From: Francisellaceae bacterium UBA6186 | GTDB lineage: Bacteria; Pseudomonadota; Gammaproteobacteria; UBA6186; Azoamicaceae | DNA: 57,121 nt | Direction of reading: 5' to 3' | Assembly (NCBI GenBank): GCA_002422785.1 | Contig: DITK01000040.1 | Span: forward strand, 960-58,080 | Part shown: in pieces, positions 24,839 to 34,036 of the stretch | Position numbering within the stretch: position 1 is the first letter of the stretch | Layout of the letters: each line of letters starts with the position of its first letter | Translations under genes and position numbers: made by a program | The notes under the pieces: generated by a model | What the model was told of the DNA's origin: nothing | Database searches by the model: none | Seen by the model: only the letters and a program-made list of their open reading frames with translations

Positions 24839-26122
24839 TTGATTAATATTAATAAAATAAAGAATAGTTGTTCTAAAATAAATTTTTTTGGCGTGTTGGT
24901 GTGTATTTTAGGTACAATTTTTTATTATTATGAATACTATCTGCGAGTGGCACCAGGTGTTATTCGTCCAGAAATTAAATCAGCATATAATATTAGCGAA
25001 GCAGGGTTTGGATTTTTAGTAGGGTTATATTATTGGGCCTATGTACCTATGCAATTGTTAGTTGGTGTATTTATGGATGTCTTAGGGCCACGCAAGGCAT
25101 TAGCTATAGCTTGTTTTATTAGTGCTTTAGGTACTTATTGTTTAGCCGGCACGAAATATTTATTAATTGCCCAAATAGGAAGATTTTTAGTGGGTCTAGG
25201 TGCTGCCTTTGCTTATGTTGGTGTATTAAAATTAGCCAATATTTGGTTGCCGAGGAAATTGTTTGCTTTTGTAGCTGGGTTTTGTTCAACCTTAGGCATG
25301 CTTGGAGGTATTAGCGGGCAAATAGTAATTGGTAAGCTGGTATTAATATCTGGCTGGCAAGACACTTTATATATTTCTGCAATAGTTGGCTTAATATTTA
25401 GTTTTATTTTATGGATGTTTATTAGAGATCATAATCCTAATATGCTTGGCGTAAACAAGTTAGATAATAACAATCTAAAAATTTCTATCAAGCTAAATAT
25501 TCTATGGGTCGAGTTGCAGGAAGTTATCAAATTACCAGATTTATGGTTAAACGGTATAATAGGTTGTTTAACCTATTCTGGGTTGACTATATTTGCTGAT
25601 ACATGGGCGATATCTTTTTTAGCAGCAACTGGCATGCAGCAAGATTTAGCCACTCTTGGTGCATCTATCGTGTTAGCAGGTTTTGGGGTTGGTGCATTGG
25701 TTTGGGGAATATTATCTGATTTAATAGGTAGTCGTAAAATACTATTAATAATTGGTTCCATAGTTTCCGCTGTAATAATTTCTGTTATTATATATATTCC
25801 TGTTTCATTGTTCTGGATGAATTGTTGTTTGTTTTTATTTGGTTTATTTGTGAGCGTAGAAATTTTAGTTTTTGCAGCTATTAATGATTTATGTCATAAA
25901 GAAATTAGCGCAACTGCCGTTGGTTTTGTAAATATGTTTGTTATGTTAGGCGGATTATATTTGCAACCAAAAGTCGGAGTTATTTTAGATTATTTAACTT
26001 ATCCTAACGAATTAATAAAATTTAAAATAGCGTTATCTATTTTGCCTGTTGGCTTAGTAATTGCTGCAATTTTAAGTATATTTTTAAAAAACAGTATTCA
26101 ACAACCAGAGATTAATAATTAA
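24839..26122 (+). CDS. Major facilitator superfamily transporter
   Basis: A 427-residue inner-membrane carrier with about twelve membrane segments. The start region FYYYEYYLRVAPGVIRPEI and the loop 2-3 motif GVFMDVLGPRKAL (D-x2-G-x-R-K) are MFS signatures; the half-repeat appears at WGILSDLIGSRKIL. This subtype, with YY-E-Y-x-L-R-V-A-P-G-V, is frequent in Legionella and Coxiella; its substrate is unknown to me (amino acids or sugars are possible). The frame opens with a GTG at 24806 inside ihfA. I prefer the TTG at 24839 because AGGAG stands at 24829-24833, five bases ahead; translation would then be reinitiated soon after ihfA. Confidence 0.85.
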   Translation: MININKIKNSCSKINFFGVLVCILGTIFYYYEYYLRVAPGVIRPEIKSAYNISEAGFGFLVGLYYWAYVPMQLLVGVFMDVLGPRKALAIACFISALGTYCLAGTKYLLIAQIGRFLVGLGAAFAYVGVLKLANIWLPRKLFAFVAGFCSTLGMLGGISGQIVIGKLVLISGWQDTLYISAIVGLIFSFILWMFIRDHNPNMLGVNKLDNNNLKISIKLNILWVELQEVIKLPDLWLNGIIGCLTYSGLTIFADTWAISFLAATGMQQDLATLGASIVLAGFGVGALVWGILSDLIGSRKILLIIGSIVSAVIISVIIYIPVSLFWMNCCLFLFGLFVSVEILVFAAINDLCHKEISATAVGFVNMFVMLGGLYLQPKVGVILDYLTYPNELIKFKIALSILPVGLVIAAILSIFLKNSIQQPEINN

Positions 26123-26129
26123 TTATTAC

Positions 26130-27032
26130 ATGGATTATAATCAGACTGTAAATATCAATAGCACGGCTGTTAATGCTGGTGGTGTAATTAGTAAAATGCA
26201 CGCTTCGTCTTCCATGGATGACCATGTGGTTAAATATTATTTAATTTTAGATAACAAACCAATAGCTTTATTAAACAATAATATTGATAAAAAGATTTCT
26301 CTACAATTTTCCGGAGTAATAAAATGTATTTATTGTTATAAGAAAACTAATAAAAGCTATAACCAAGGATATTGCTATTTATGTGCTATCAAATTAGCCA
26401 GATGTGATTTATGTATTATAAGCCCACAAAAATGTCATTATCACTTGGGTACTTGTAGAGAACCTGCGTGGGGGCAACAGCATTGTTTTATCCCACATAT
26501 AGTTTATTTGGCAAATAGTTCGGGGATTAAAGTTGGCATTTCTAGGAAAAACAATTTGTTAAATAGATGGATAGATCAAGGTGCTATACAAGGTTTACCA
26601 ATTATTACCACTAAATCCAGGTATCAGTCTGGGTTGGTCGAAATTGTTTTAGCTAAAATTATTAGTGATAAAACGAATTGGCGTAAAATGTTATCTTTTG
26701 GTGTTGATCCTATCGATTTAATTAGTGTCAGAAATCAATTATTAAATACTTGTTGCAAAGAGCTACAAGAAATTACAGATCAATTTCCAGCTGGAGATTT
26801 AGAAATTTTACAAGATTTAACTATTAAAGATGTTATTAATATACAGTATCCGGTCAGTGATTATTTAAAAAACATTAAATTATTTAGTTTAAATAATTTA
26901 ATTAAATCTCATGGTAATTTTACTATTGAGGATCAATTGTTGGCAATTAAAGGCCAGTATTTAATTTTCCCTAGTGGAGTATTAAATGTTCGTAGCTTAA
27001 CTGGATATGAGGTTAATAGTACGTTATCCTAA
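26130..27032 (+). CDS. DUF2797 family protein
   Basis: A 300-residue cytoplasmic protein of the DUF2797 family. A probable zinc site is formed by CIYCYKK, CYLCAIKLARCDLC and CHYHLGTC. It is followed by HIVYLANSSGIKVGISR and RWIDQGAIQGLPI; the Y-x-G/A pattern resembles the GIY-YIG nuclease fold, a similarity noted for this family. The rest is helical with a small C-terminal beta part. Function is not established. It starts 7 bases after the MFS gene, on the same strand, and may be translated from the same message. Confidence 0.8.
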   Translation: MDYNQTVNINSTAVNAGGVISKMHASSSMDDHVVKYYLILDNKPIALLNNNIDKKISLQFSGVIKCIYCYKKTNKSYNQGYCYLCAIKLARCDLCIISPQKCHYHLGTCREPAWGQQHCFIPHIVYLANSSGIKVGISRKNNLLNRWIDQGAIQGLPIITTKSRYQSGLVEIVLAKIISDKTNWRKMLSFGVDPIDLISVRNQLLNTCCKELQEITDQFPAGDLEILQDLTIKDVINIQYPVSDYLKNIKLFSLNNLIKSHGNFTIEDQLLAIKGQYLIFPSGVLNVRSLTGYEVNSTLS

Positions 27033-27070
27033 AATAAAGAAAGATAATTTTTGATCACAACGAATAAGAT

Positions 27071-28216
27071 TTATAAAATATAACATTCTATAATTTTTTC
27101 ATAGACTTTAGTTAAATTATATAGATCTTTAATTTCCACATATTCATCAATTTGATGTGCAGTTTTAGCAATTAAACCAAATTCTAATACCGGGCATAGA
27201 TTTTGCATAAACCTAGCATCAGAAGTTCCGCCGGTGGTCCCTAATGTTGGAGTAATATTAATTATTGATTTAATAGATTCTGACACCATATCACAAAATT
27301 TTTTGGGATGATTAACAAAAGGTTCTCCACCAATATTTGGTATTAAATTATAATTAACTTTGGTGGTATCTAAACGGGTTTTTATAGTCTTAATTAACTT
27401 AGCACCAGTATAATGATTATTAAAACGAACATTTAATTTAGTACTAACTTTATTAGGTATCAGATTACAGGTGGTATTGCCCACATCTATAGAGGTAAAT
27501 TCTAAATTAGATGGTTGAAAATATTCGTTGCCGGCATCTAGTGGTTGAACAAGCAAAGCATTAAATATTTTACTTAAATCTTTTATAGGGTTATGCGCAT
27601 GTTCTGGGTAAGCTACATGTCCTTGTTTACCATATATTTCTAGCGTGGCGTTTAAACTGCCTCTTCTGCCGATTTTAATCATTTCTCCGAAAAAAGTTGG
27701 ATTGGTTGGTTCGCCAATCAAACAACAATCAATAATTTCTTGTTGTTCTTTTAATATAGCTAAAACTTTTGCAGTGCCATTTAATGCGTGACCTTCTTCA
27801 TCCCCAGTTATGAGCAAGCTGATTGAGTTTTTTAAATTTTTACCATTGTTTTCAATAAAAGCTGCCACTGCTGATATAAAACCGGCAATTGCGCACTTCA
27901 TATCAGTAGTACCACGACCATAAAGCTTATCTTGGATAATTGTTCCGGCAAAAGGATCAACTGACCATGCTTTTAAGTCTCCAACCGACACTACATCAGT
28001 GTGACCGGCAAAACAAAAATTTTTACCATTAGTTCCAAGCCTTGCGTAAAGATTGTGTACTGGGGCATTATAAATTGGATCATCAAATACAAATTTTTGA
28101 CAGCTAAACCCCAATAAATTCAGCGCGTTGGCTAAAAAATCAATAGTGCCAGCATGATCTGGGGTGACACTGGGATATTGTATTAACTGACGGCTAAAAA
28201 CAACTGGATCAATCAT
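27071..28216 (-). CDS. dapE: Succinyl-diaminopimelate desuccinylase
   Basis: Hydrolyses N-succinyl-LL-diaminopimelate to LL-diaminopimelate and succinate, needed for lysine and peptidoglycan. The 381-residue M20 metallopeptidase has the metal and catalytic blocks FCFAGHTDVVSVG, YGRGTTDMKCAIA, LLITGDEEGHALNGT, EPTNPTFFGEMIKIGRRGS and GTTGGTSDARF. The arrangement GRRGSLN and TSDARF separates DapE from ArgE and carboxypeptidase G2. It is the only gene on its strand between DUF2797 and the cold-shock gene; no promoter stands out. Confidence 0.95.
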   Translation of the reverse strand: MIDPVVFSRQLIQYPSVTPDHAGTIDFLANALNLLGFSCQKFVFDDPIYNAPVHNLYARLGTNGKNFCFAGHTDVVSVGDLKAWSVDPFAGTIIQDKLYGRGTTDMKCAIAGFISAVAAFIENNGKNLKNSISLLITGDEEGHALNGTAKVLAILKEQQEIIDCCLIGEPTNPTFFGEMIKIGRRGSLNATLEIYGKQGHVAYPEHAHNPIKDLSKIFNALLVQPLDAGNEYFQPSNLEFTSIDVGNTTCNLIPNKVSTKLNVRFNNHYTGAKLIKTIKTRLDTTKVNYNLIPNIGGEPFVNHPKKFCDMVSESIKSIINITPTLGTTGGTSDARFMQNLCPVLEFGLIAKTAHQIDEYVEIKDLYNLTKVYEKIIECYIL

Positions 28217-28318
28217 ATAAAGGCCTTATATTGCTGATATTAAAAATATCATATGCTAAGCTTATGAGTTTTAAAAGCAAACAATAAAAGTGAGTTGAAT
28301 AAATCTGCGCATTTATAT

Positions 28319-28347
28319 TTGACTTACTTGCAATAAAGTTGTATTTT
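28319..28347 (+). promoter_or_regulatory. Candidate promoter of the cold-shock gene with long leader
   Basis: TTGACT at 28319-28324 and TATTTT at 28342-28347 are 17 bases apart. Transcription would start near 28354 and give a leader of about 105 bases before the ATG at 28459. Long structured leaders are typical of cspA-type genes, where they act as thermosensors; a structure was not demonstrated here. Confidence 0.5.
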
Positions 28348-28458
28348 TAATTCTTTAATGTACTTGTAATATTTGTTCTTAGCTATTCTAAATGATTCTT
28401 CTAACAGGTAAGAGAAGTATATTAAATAAAACTTTTTTATTTAATAAGGAAAATAATT

Positions 28459-28677
28459 ATGTCTACTACTGGTGTTGTAAAATGGTTTAACCCAAATAAA
28501 GGATTTGGCTTTATTCAGCCAGATCAAGGCGGAAAAGATGTGTTTGTACATATTTCTGCTTTAGAACGTGCGGGAATACGTAAACTAGATGAGGGTATGA
28601 AGGTTGGTTTTGAATTGGCTTCTAATAAAGGTAGGGTATCTGCTGTAAATATTAAAATTATGGACAAAGCTGACTAG
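28459..28677 (+). CDS. Cold-shock (CspA-family) RNA-binding protein
   Basis: A 72-residue single-domain protein that binds single-stranded nucleic acid and melts RNA structure. RNP1 (NKGFGFIQPD, K-G-F-G-F-I) and RNP2 (DVFVHISAL, V-F-V-H) are intact, after TGVVKWFNPN. AAGGAAA at 28447-28453 is the ribosome-binding site. Which Csp paralogue this is cannot be decided. A long leader and a terminator mark it as a one-gene transcript. Confidence 0.93.
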   Translation: MSTTGVVKWFNPNKGFGFIQPDQGGKDVFVHISALERAGIRKLDEGMKVGFELASNKGRVSAVNIKIMDKAD

Positions 28678-28697
28678 TTATTTCAGCTGAAAGTTAT

Positions 28698-28738
28698 AAA
28701 AGCCTTGATGTTTATGAATAAGCATTGAGGCTTTTTTA
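28698..28738 (+). terminator. Intrinsic terminator of the cold-shock gene
   Basis: Bases 28698-28710 pair with 28723-28735 in a 13-bp stem with two G-U wobbles and a 12-base loop, followed by T-rich sequence. It lies 20 bases after the cold-shock stop codon, and its A-rich left side could let it also serve the convergent tamB transcript. Confidence 0.8.
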
Positions 28739-30679
28739 TTTTTCAATACAAAATCCTAAATCCCCGCCATAGCCATCTTCGGTACTAGATTCTAATCCAA
28801 CAGCCCAGTTGTTATTAAGTTTATATTTTAATCTGATGGTATTATTCATGGTATTTAGAGTTTTTAAATATTGTACATTAGTTTTATTGTTGATTTTTTT
28901 GCCGATTACAAAGTTTTTATTATCTAATAATGATTCTTCAGAAGGCTTATTTTTAAATTGTTTAAATGTATCTTCATTTTCTTGTATACCAAATTCTTGT
29001 AAATATAATTTTTCTTTAATGCTGCTAGTAATTTGATTATTGCCAAAATTTAATAATTGTAAAATCGCCTGATGTTCATTAGCTAATCCATTGTCTTTAA
29101 TAATTGGATTTTCTAGTGTTCCCTCTATATATAAATATTTTTCAGTAGTAGTTGTATTATTATTGGTGGTGTTTGTATATGGTAAAATTTTGATATCAAG
29201 AGTTGGGTTGGCAATAAATGTTCTTGGCAAATAAATAATTCTGCCTTTTTCTATTAAAAATTTCTGTCCAGAGATAGTATAGGTCCCATGTTTAATAGTG
29301 ATCCTACCTGTTCCTAGTAACATAGGATTGTCATCAGCAGTATAAATTTTTAATTTACCGCTTATTATACTATCTAATCCTTTACCTATGAGCTTAGTAT
29401 TAGATTCAATTTTTAAATCTATATTTGGTAATATACGAAAATAATTTTTTTGATTGGTATTATTAGTATCTATTCTATCTACAAAATTTATATCATTAGA
29501 TTTAATTATTTTAGAAGCAGTTTGTTTGTCTAGATCTATCGTACCTTTGGATATTAAAGTATCTCCGTTAATATGTAGAGCATTTTCTTGTAATGAAAAT
29601 ACTAATTTTAAATTTAATGACGCAATTAAATGACATCCTGGGGTATTAATCAATTCTATATTTTCTCCAGAAATTTGTAAATTATTAATAAATTTATCGT
29701 TAAATGGTTCAAAATAGCCTTTTAAATTAAATTCGCCCGGACCATGGCGCATGGTACCTTTTCCATCTATATAAATTTTTTTATTGTTTTTTGAGGTTAA
29801 ATAAATATTTAGTGGCTTTATTTTTATACCATATTCTGGTAACGACATAGTTATATCTTGTAATTTAAGATCGGTGGTGATTTCAGTATTTTTATTATGC
29901 CAATTAAAATTAATTGTGCCATTTAATTTACCTTTTAATCTAGTTATAGCTGGAATAAAATTCATAATTGGGCTAATGTCTTCAAAATTTACCTGAGCTG
30001 TTGCATTGATCTTATTATTTATTTTTTTTATTTTAACAAATAAAGTATTGTCTTTGTTAGAAAAAAAAGAACCAAAATTTTTTTTGTCAATAAATAATTT
30101 GTTGGCTGTAATATTTGCAGTTAAACAATTTAAATTGTCAGAAATTTCTCCTGTTATAATTATGTTTCCGGTTGTTTGTGGATTAAATATTTCTAATTGT
30201 TTGGCTGCTAAATGGAAATTCATATGAGATTCATGTGGTTTTTGTTGTATAGTTAAAATATTATCTCCAATTTCAATAAAACTTATGGAATTTAATTTTA
30301 CACGACCGTTTAGTTTGCTAAAACTAACTTTTGCGGTTATTGGATAATTATTGTACGTTCCTAACAATTTATTAATAACAATAGAAATGTTTTGTTTTTT
30401 TATAAGTTCAACCCAATTAATTTTTATATTTAAGTTTTTTATGTTTAAATGATGGTTGTCTTTAGTATAAGTAACATCTTGCAATATTAATTGATTAAGC
30501 AGATTGCCGGAAATGTTATTAATATAAATTTTATTTGGTATGCTAAAATAATTTATATCAACTAAAGTAGTTAATATAAATTTTGCGCCATGTGTGCTAG
30601 TTAATCCGTAATATAAAAGCATAGCTAAAAAAACAAATATTATCAGGATATATATTCCAATAATTTTTATTAGCCTCAT
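28736..30679 (-). CDS. tamB: TamB, translocation and assembly module inner-membrane component (short form)
   Basis: Spans the periplasm as an AsmA-like lipid-conducting bridge and works with TamA in outer-membrane homeostasis. It starts with one membrane anchor (MRLIKIIGIYILIIFVFLAM), continues as repetitive beta-rich sequence (for example NLNIKINWVELIKKQNISIV, GTINFNWHNKNTEITT) and ends with the DUF490 domain: GRIIYLPRTFIANPTLDIK, LYIEGTLENPIIK, and NTIRLKYKLNNNWAVGLESS. At 647 residues it is about half the length of E. coli TamB (1259), with the loss in the middle. I use the ATG at 30679, which has AAAGG seven bases upstream, rather than a TTG at 30694. It follows tamA by about 60 bases. 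Confidence 0.88.
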   Translation of the reverse strand: MRLIKIIGIYILIIFVFLAMLLYYGLTSTHGAKFILTTLVDINYFSIPNKIYINNISGNLLNQLILQDVTYTKDNHHLNIKNLNIKINWVELIKKQNISIVINKLLGTYNNYPITAKVSFSKLNGRVKLNSISFIEIGDNILTIQQKPHESHMNFHLAAKQLEIFNPQTTGNIIITGEISDNLNCLTANITANKLFIDKKNFGSFFSNKDNTLFVKIKKINNKINATAQVNFEDISPIMNFIPAITRLKGKLNGTINFNWHNKNTEITTDLKLQDITMSLPEYGIKIKPLNIYLTSKNNKKIYIDGKGTMRHGPGEFNLKGYFEPFNDKFINNLQISGENIELINTPGCHLIASLNLKLVFSLQENALHINGDTLISKGTIDLDKQTASKIIKSNDINFVDRIDTNNTNQKNYFRILPNIDLKIESNTKLIGKGLDSIISGKLKIYTADDNPMLLGTGRITIKHGTYTISGQKFLIEKGRIIYLPRTFIANPTLDIKILPYTNTTNNNTTTTEKYLYIEGTLENPIIKDNGLANEHQAILQLLNFGNNQITSSIKEKLYLQEFGIQENEDTFKQFKNKPSEESLLDNKNFVIGKKINNKTNVQYLKTLNTMNNTIRLKYKLNNNWAVGLESSTEDGYGGDLGFCIEK

Positions 30680-30738
30680 AATGTTACCTTTCAATACTAT
30701 TGACTTTAATATCTAATTGTTATTTTAGTGATATTTTA

Positions 30739-32688
30739 CTACAAATCTGCGCCAAAAGTTAGGTGGAATCTCACGGGTTTTTTATTAGCATCTTCGAAAT
30801 TAAGATGCTTAATTGGTTTAGCTAAGTAAGCTCTAACCGTGCCAATTGGTGTTTGGTATCCAATTCCCAAACCTGTTCCCACAGCTAGTTTGTTGAAATT
30901 GAAATTATCAAAAGTATTTAGTGCGTTGCCAGCGTCTATAAACCATGCCATACTCAATTGAGGGTATATAGGTATTGGTTTTTCTATTTCTAAGCTGCTA
31001 AAGAATAAATGTTTCCCCCCGATAACTCCTTTGTTTCCAGAAGGATCTTTAGCATAAGGACCCAAGCTATTGTAGGCGAATCCACGCACCGAATGGTCGC
31101 CACCCGCAAAAAATCTTAAGCTGATTGGTAATTTGTTAAAATCACTAATAACTGTGGTAGCTATAGTGCCTTTAAATATTAGACGTAAATCGTAAATTAA
31201 TGGGTGTATAAATTTTTCGTTGACAGTGAGTTGCAATAAATTAGCAGAAGATGCTAAAGCTTTATGAGTTATTTTAGTAATAAAACTTATTTTGTTGCCA
31301 AAAGTCAATGAATTTTGATTGTCCTCATCTTGTTCTATGCAATTGTCAGTATTGCATAGAATATTTTTTTTAGGATGAGTCCATTCTAAACGTATACTTG
31401 GGATAAAATAATTAGTAATTTTTTTCTCTGAAGCTGGTAATTCTCTGAATTTTTCTGTTAAAAAACTAAGTCTCCAAAATTGTTGTCTGGTAAGATGTTT
31501 TTTTGATTTTTCAGTATAAAATTCTGCATTACGGCTAAATTGTTTGTTTATGTGTCCTTGGGTAGCTATTAGTCCAAAATTATATTTATCAATCATGGGG
31601 TTTTTGCCCAGGAAATGATAGTTGGCGGTTATTTGTTTGCGTATTTTTGATCCAAGTAAATTAATTCTAAGCTCATGTCCAAGATGAGCTTGGCGACGTC
31701 TTAAATAACCAAGATTACCTCTAATACCAGTGTCTGTGCCGAAACCTAAGCTACCAGTATATTTATTAGCAGGTTTGCCATATGCTCTTATTTTTATTGG
31801 AACAATGTTGTCTGTTAATTTAGATAAATCTTCTGTCTCAATTCTAACTTTATTAAAAAGACCAGAATTTAATAAATTATTTTTAAGAAGCATTAATTTA
31901 TCATTGGAATATAAATCCCTTTCTTTAAAGGGAACATATTTATTTAAAAAATTATCTTGATATACATCTGATTCAAAGATTACTTTCCCTAAGTAATATT
32001 GCTGTTTGGAATCAATAATAAAGATGATATTTGCACTAGCATCTTTTAAATGTATTTCTATAGTGGAAGTTGCAAATTTGGCATTTAAAAATCCACAATC
32101 ATGTAAATATCTTAAAATTGATTGCTTAGTTTTTTCATAATTGTCATGAATTAATCTGTTGTTAACATGTAAAATCTTAGTACTTAATTGCTTTATTTCC
32201 TTTTGCCATAAATATTTTGCTTCTCCTATAATTTGTAAGCTAATTTGTTTAATTATTGTTGGCCGTCCAATATCTATTTCGTAGCTTGCCATCCATTTGT
32301 TACCACCTAATTCTTCTAGTGACGTTGTAGTAATTTTGGCATGATAATAACCTAAACTTTGTAAATTACTAATAATTTCTTCTTGAGCTTTATCATATAA
32401 ATTTTCTATGCGGTGCTTAGTTAATTTTAGTTCCGATGTAGCATGAAATATTAATAAATCTTTTTTAACAAGTTCAGCTAAAGTATTATTGGTTAAATCT
32501 TTATTAAATTCATAGTTTTTATTTTTGATAACAACATTAACTTGAAGTGTGTGGTATTTATTTGTATTATCATCAGCAAAAGATTTATTAATACTAAATA
32601 CTATAATCAGTATAATAAGAAAAAATTTTATAAAGTTTAGTATTAGTAGTTTTGATTGATTATTTTTTATGTGCAATATTAATTCCAT
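30739..32688 (-). CDS. tamA: TamA, Omp85-family outer-membrane component of the TAM complex
   Basis: A 649-residue outer-membrane protein of the Omp85/BamA superfamily. A signal peptide ends at NKSFADD. POTRA-like domains follow up to about residue 310, then the barrel, with VRGFAYNSLGPYAKD (the V-R-G-F/Y lid-lock motif) and the closing strands GTVRAYLAKPI and RFHLTFGADL. The length and three-POTRA layout suit TamA (E. coli 577) better than BamA (about 800). The frame overlaps the ATPase gene upstream by 70 bases up to 32766, but the ATG at 32688 with AGAAAG in front gives a proper signal peptide. Its neighbour tamB confirms the assignment. Confidence 0.9.
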   Translation of the reverse strand: MELILHIKNNQSKLLILNFIKFFLIILIIVFSINKSFADDNTNKYHTLQVNVVIKNKNYEFNKDLTNNTLAELVKKDLLIFHATSELKLTKHRIENLYDKAQEEIISNLQSLGYYHAKITTTSLEELGGNKWMASYEIDIGRPTIIKQISLQIIGEAKYLWQKEIKQLSTKILHVNNRLIHDNYEKTKQSILRYLHDCGFLNAKFATSTIEIHLKDASANIIFIIDSKQQYYLGKVIFESDVYQDNFLNKYVPFKERDLYSNDKLMLLKNNLLNSGLFNKVRIETEDLSKLTDNIVPIKIRAYGKPANKYTGSLGFGTDTGIRGNLGYLRRRQAHLGHELRINLLGSKIRKQITANYHFLGKNPMIDKYNFGLIATQGHINKQFSRNAEFYTEKSKKHLTRQQFWRLSFLTEKFRELPASEKKITNYFIPSIRLEWTHPKKNILCNTDNCIEQDEDNQNSLTFGNKISFITKITHKALASSANLLQLTVNEKFIHPLIYDLRLIFKGTIATTVISDFNKLPISLRFFAGGDHSVRGFAYNSLGPYAKDPSGNKGVIGGKHLFFSSLEIEKPIPIYPQLSMAWFIDAGNALNTFDNFNFNKLAVGTGLGIGYQTPIGTVRAYLAKPIKHLNFEDANKKPVRFHLTFGADL

Positions 32689-32696
32689 CTTTCTGT

Positions 32697-34013
32697 TTAA
32701 GGATTTTCTAAACTTAGCTCCCCTGAATCGTAATCGTATGAAAATATTTCGGCATAACGTCCCCAACTAATAATAGTACGTAATATTCTTTCTGATTCTT
32801 CGCTGCTAAAATTGATCTGTAATTCTTCTAAAAATGATTCTTTAAGTGCTTTATGACTAACATCTTGATCTAAGGTTTGTTTAATTTTGCTCACAATCGG
32901 TAAAAATTTTAGCAAATGTTCTGCAAAAATTTGTTTTCTTTTTAAAATGTCAGCTTCTGCAAATTTCTTGCCATGATCAGTTAATGTTAATTCTCCATCA
33001 ATAATTTTGACAAAACGTAGCATATCTAATGTTTCAGTAATAGGGAATAAATTATTAATATCTAAATGTAAAGACTCGGCCAATGCTGGTAGATTGATTT
33101 TATCATCTTCTTCTGCGTGTTCTGGTGCTACTTCTAGAAATCCAGTTAATTCAGATATATCTACGTTTGGAATTCTATAGCTGAATTCAGGTAGTTCTTT
33201 ATTAATAATATATTTGTTTTTTGCTTTATTTAATTTAATTCTATTGCTGGTTGTCATTGTTGTATAAATTTGGTCACGTAAATCTTGAAATTTTTCAGAT
33301 TTTGGATTTCTAGGGTATGGTAGATCTACTGTTATATCTGCTTGGATTCTCCCAGGGTCATTAGAAAATATAAGTATTCTATTTGCCATTAATACAGCTT
33401 CTTCAATGTCGTGTGTTACGCAAATTATACTTTGAATGTTTGTTAGTTTGTGTTGCCATAAATCTAATAAATCGCTACGTAAATTATCAGAAGTTAAAAT
33501 ATCCAGAGCAGAGAATGGTTCATCCATAATTAATAGTTCAGGTTCTATAACGAGAGCTCTTGCAAATCCAACCCTTTGTTTCATCCCCCCAGATAATTCT
33601 TTAGGGTAAGCAGATTCAAATCCATCTAATCCAATAGTATCGATAGCTTTTAACGCTCGTTCTCTTCTGATTTTTTTAGGAATACCTATAGCTTCCAGGC
33701 CTAATTCAACATTTTCTAGTACTGTAAGCCACGGCATTAATGCAAAATTCTGAAAAACCATTGCAATACCTTTTATTGGTTTAGTTACTATCTGTTGTTT
33801 ATAAGCTATTAATCCATGATCTGGCTGAATTAAACCAGAAATAATACGTAAAAAAGTTGATTTGCCTGATCCTGATTTGCCTAAAATAACAACTATTTCG
33901 CCTTTATATAATTGAAAATCAATTGAATCCAACACTAGTAACTTTTTTTGTTCAGCACTAGTAAAATATTTGGTTATATTATTTGCATGTAATAAGATTG
34001 ATTGATTAGTCAT
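32697..34013 (-). CDS. ABC transporter ATPase with C-terminal AAA-associated domain
   Basis: ATP-binding subunit of an importer of the nitrate/sulfonate/bicarbonate (NitT/TauT) type. Residues 1-250 hold Walker A GKSGSGKST, Q-loop VFQNFALMPWL, signature LSGGMKQRVGFARAL, Walker B LLIMDEPFSALD and the switch His in CVTHDIEEA. After about residue 285 there is an extra domain (VAPEHAEEDDKINLPALAES ... ESEEFILRTIISWGRYAEIF-type ending, seen as SEESERILRTIISWGRYAE), the AAA-associated C-terminal domain. This fusion is common in Legionella and Coxiella. Substrate is unknown. The duplicated permease gene lies 23 bases upstream and tamA 8 bases downstream, so all are one operon. Confidence 0.9.
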   Translation of the reverse strand: MTNQSILLHANNITKYFTSAEQKKLLVLDSIDFQLYKGEIVVILGKSGSGKSTFLRIISGLIQPDHGLIAYKQQIVTKPIKGIAMVFQNFALMPWLTVLENVELGLEAIGIPKKIRRERALKAIDTIGLDGFESAYPKELSGGMKQRVGFARALVIEPELLIMDEPFSALDILTSDNLRSDLLDLWQHKLTNIQSIICVTHDIEEAVLMANRILIFSNDPGRIQADITVDLPYPRNPKSEKFQDLRDQIYTTMTTSNRIKLNKAKNKYIINKELPEFSYRIPNVDISELTGFLEVAPEHAEEDDKINLPALAESLHLDINNLFPITETLDMLRFVKIIDGELTLTDHGKKFAEADILKRKQIFAEHLLKFLPIVSKIKQTLDQDVSHKALKESFLEELQINFSSEESERILRTIISWGRYAEIFSYDYDSGELSLENP

Positions 34014-34036
34014 AATTAATTCTCAACTGTAAAATG

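Noticed and set aside
32689..32766. Longer tamA overlapping the ATPase gene
   Set aside because: The extra 26 residues are an overlap with the ATPase end and would bury the signal peptide.
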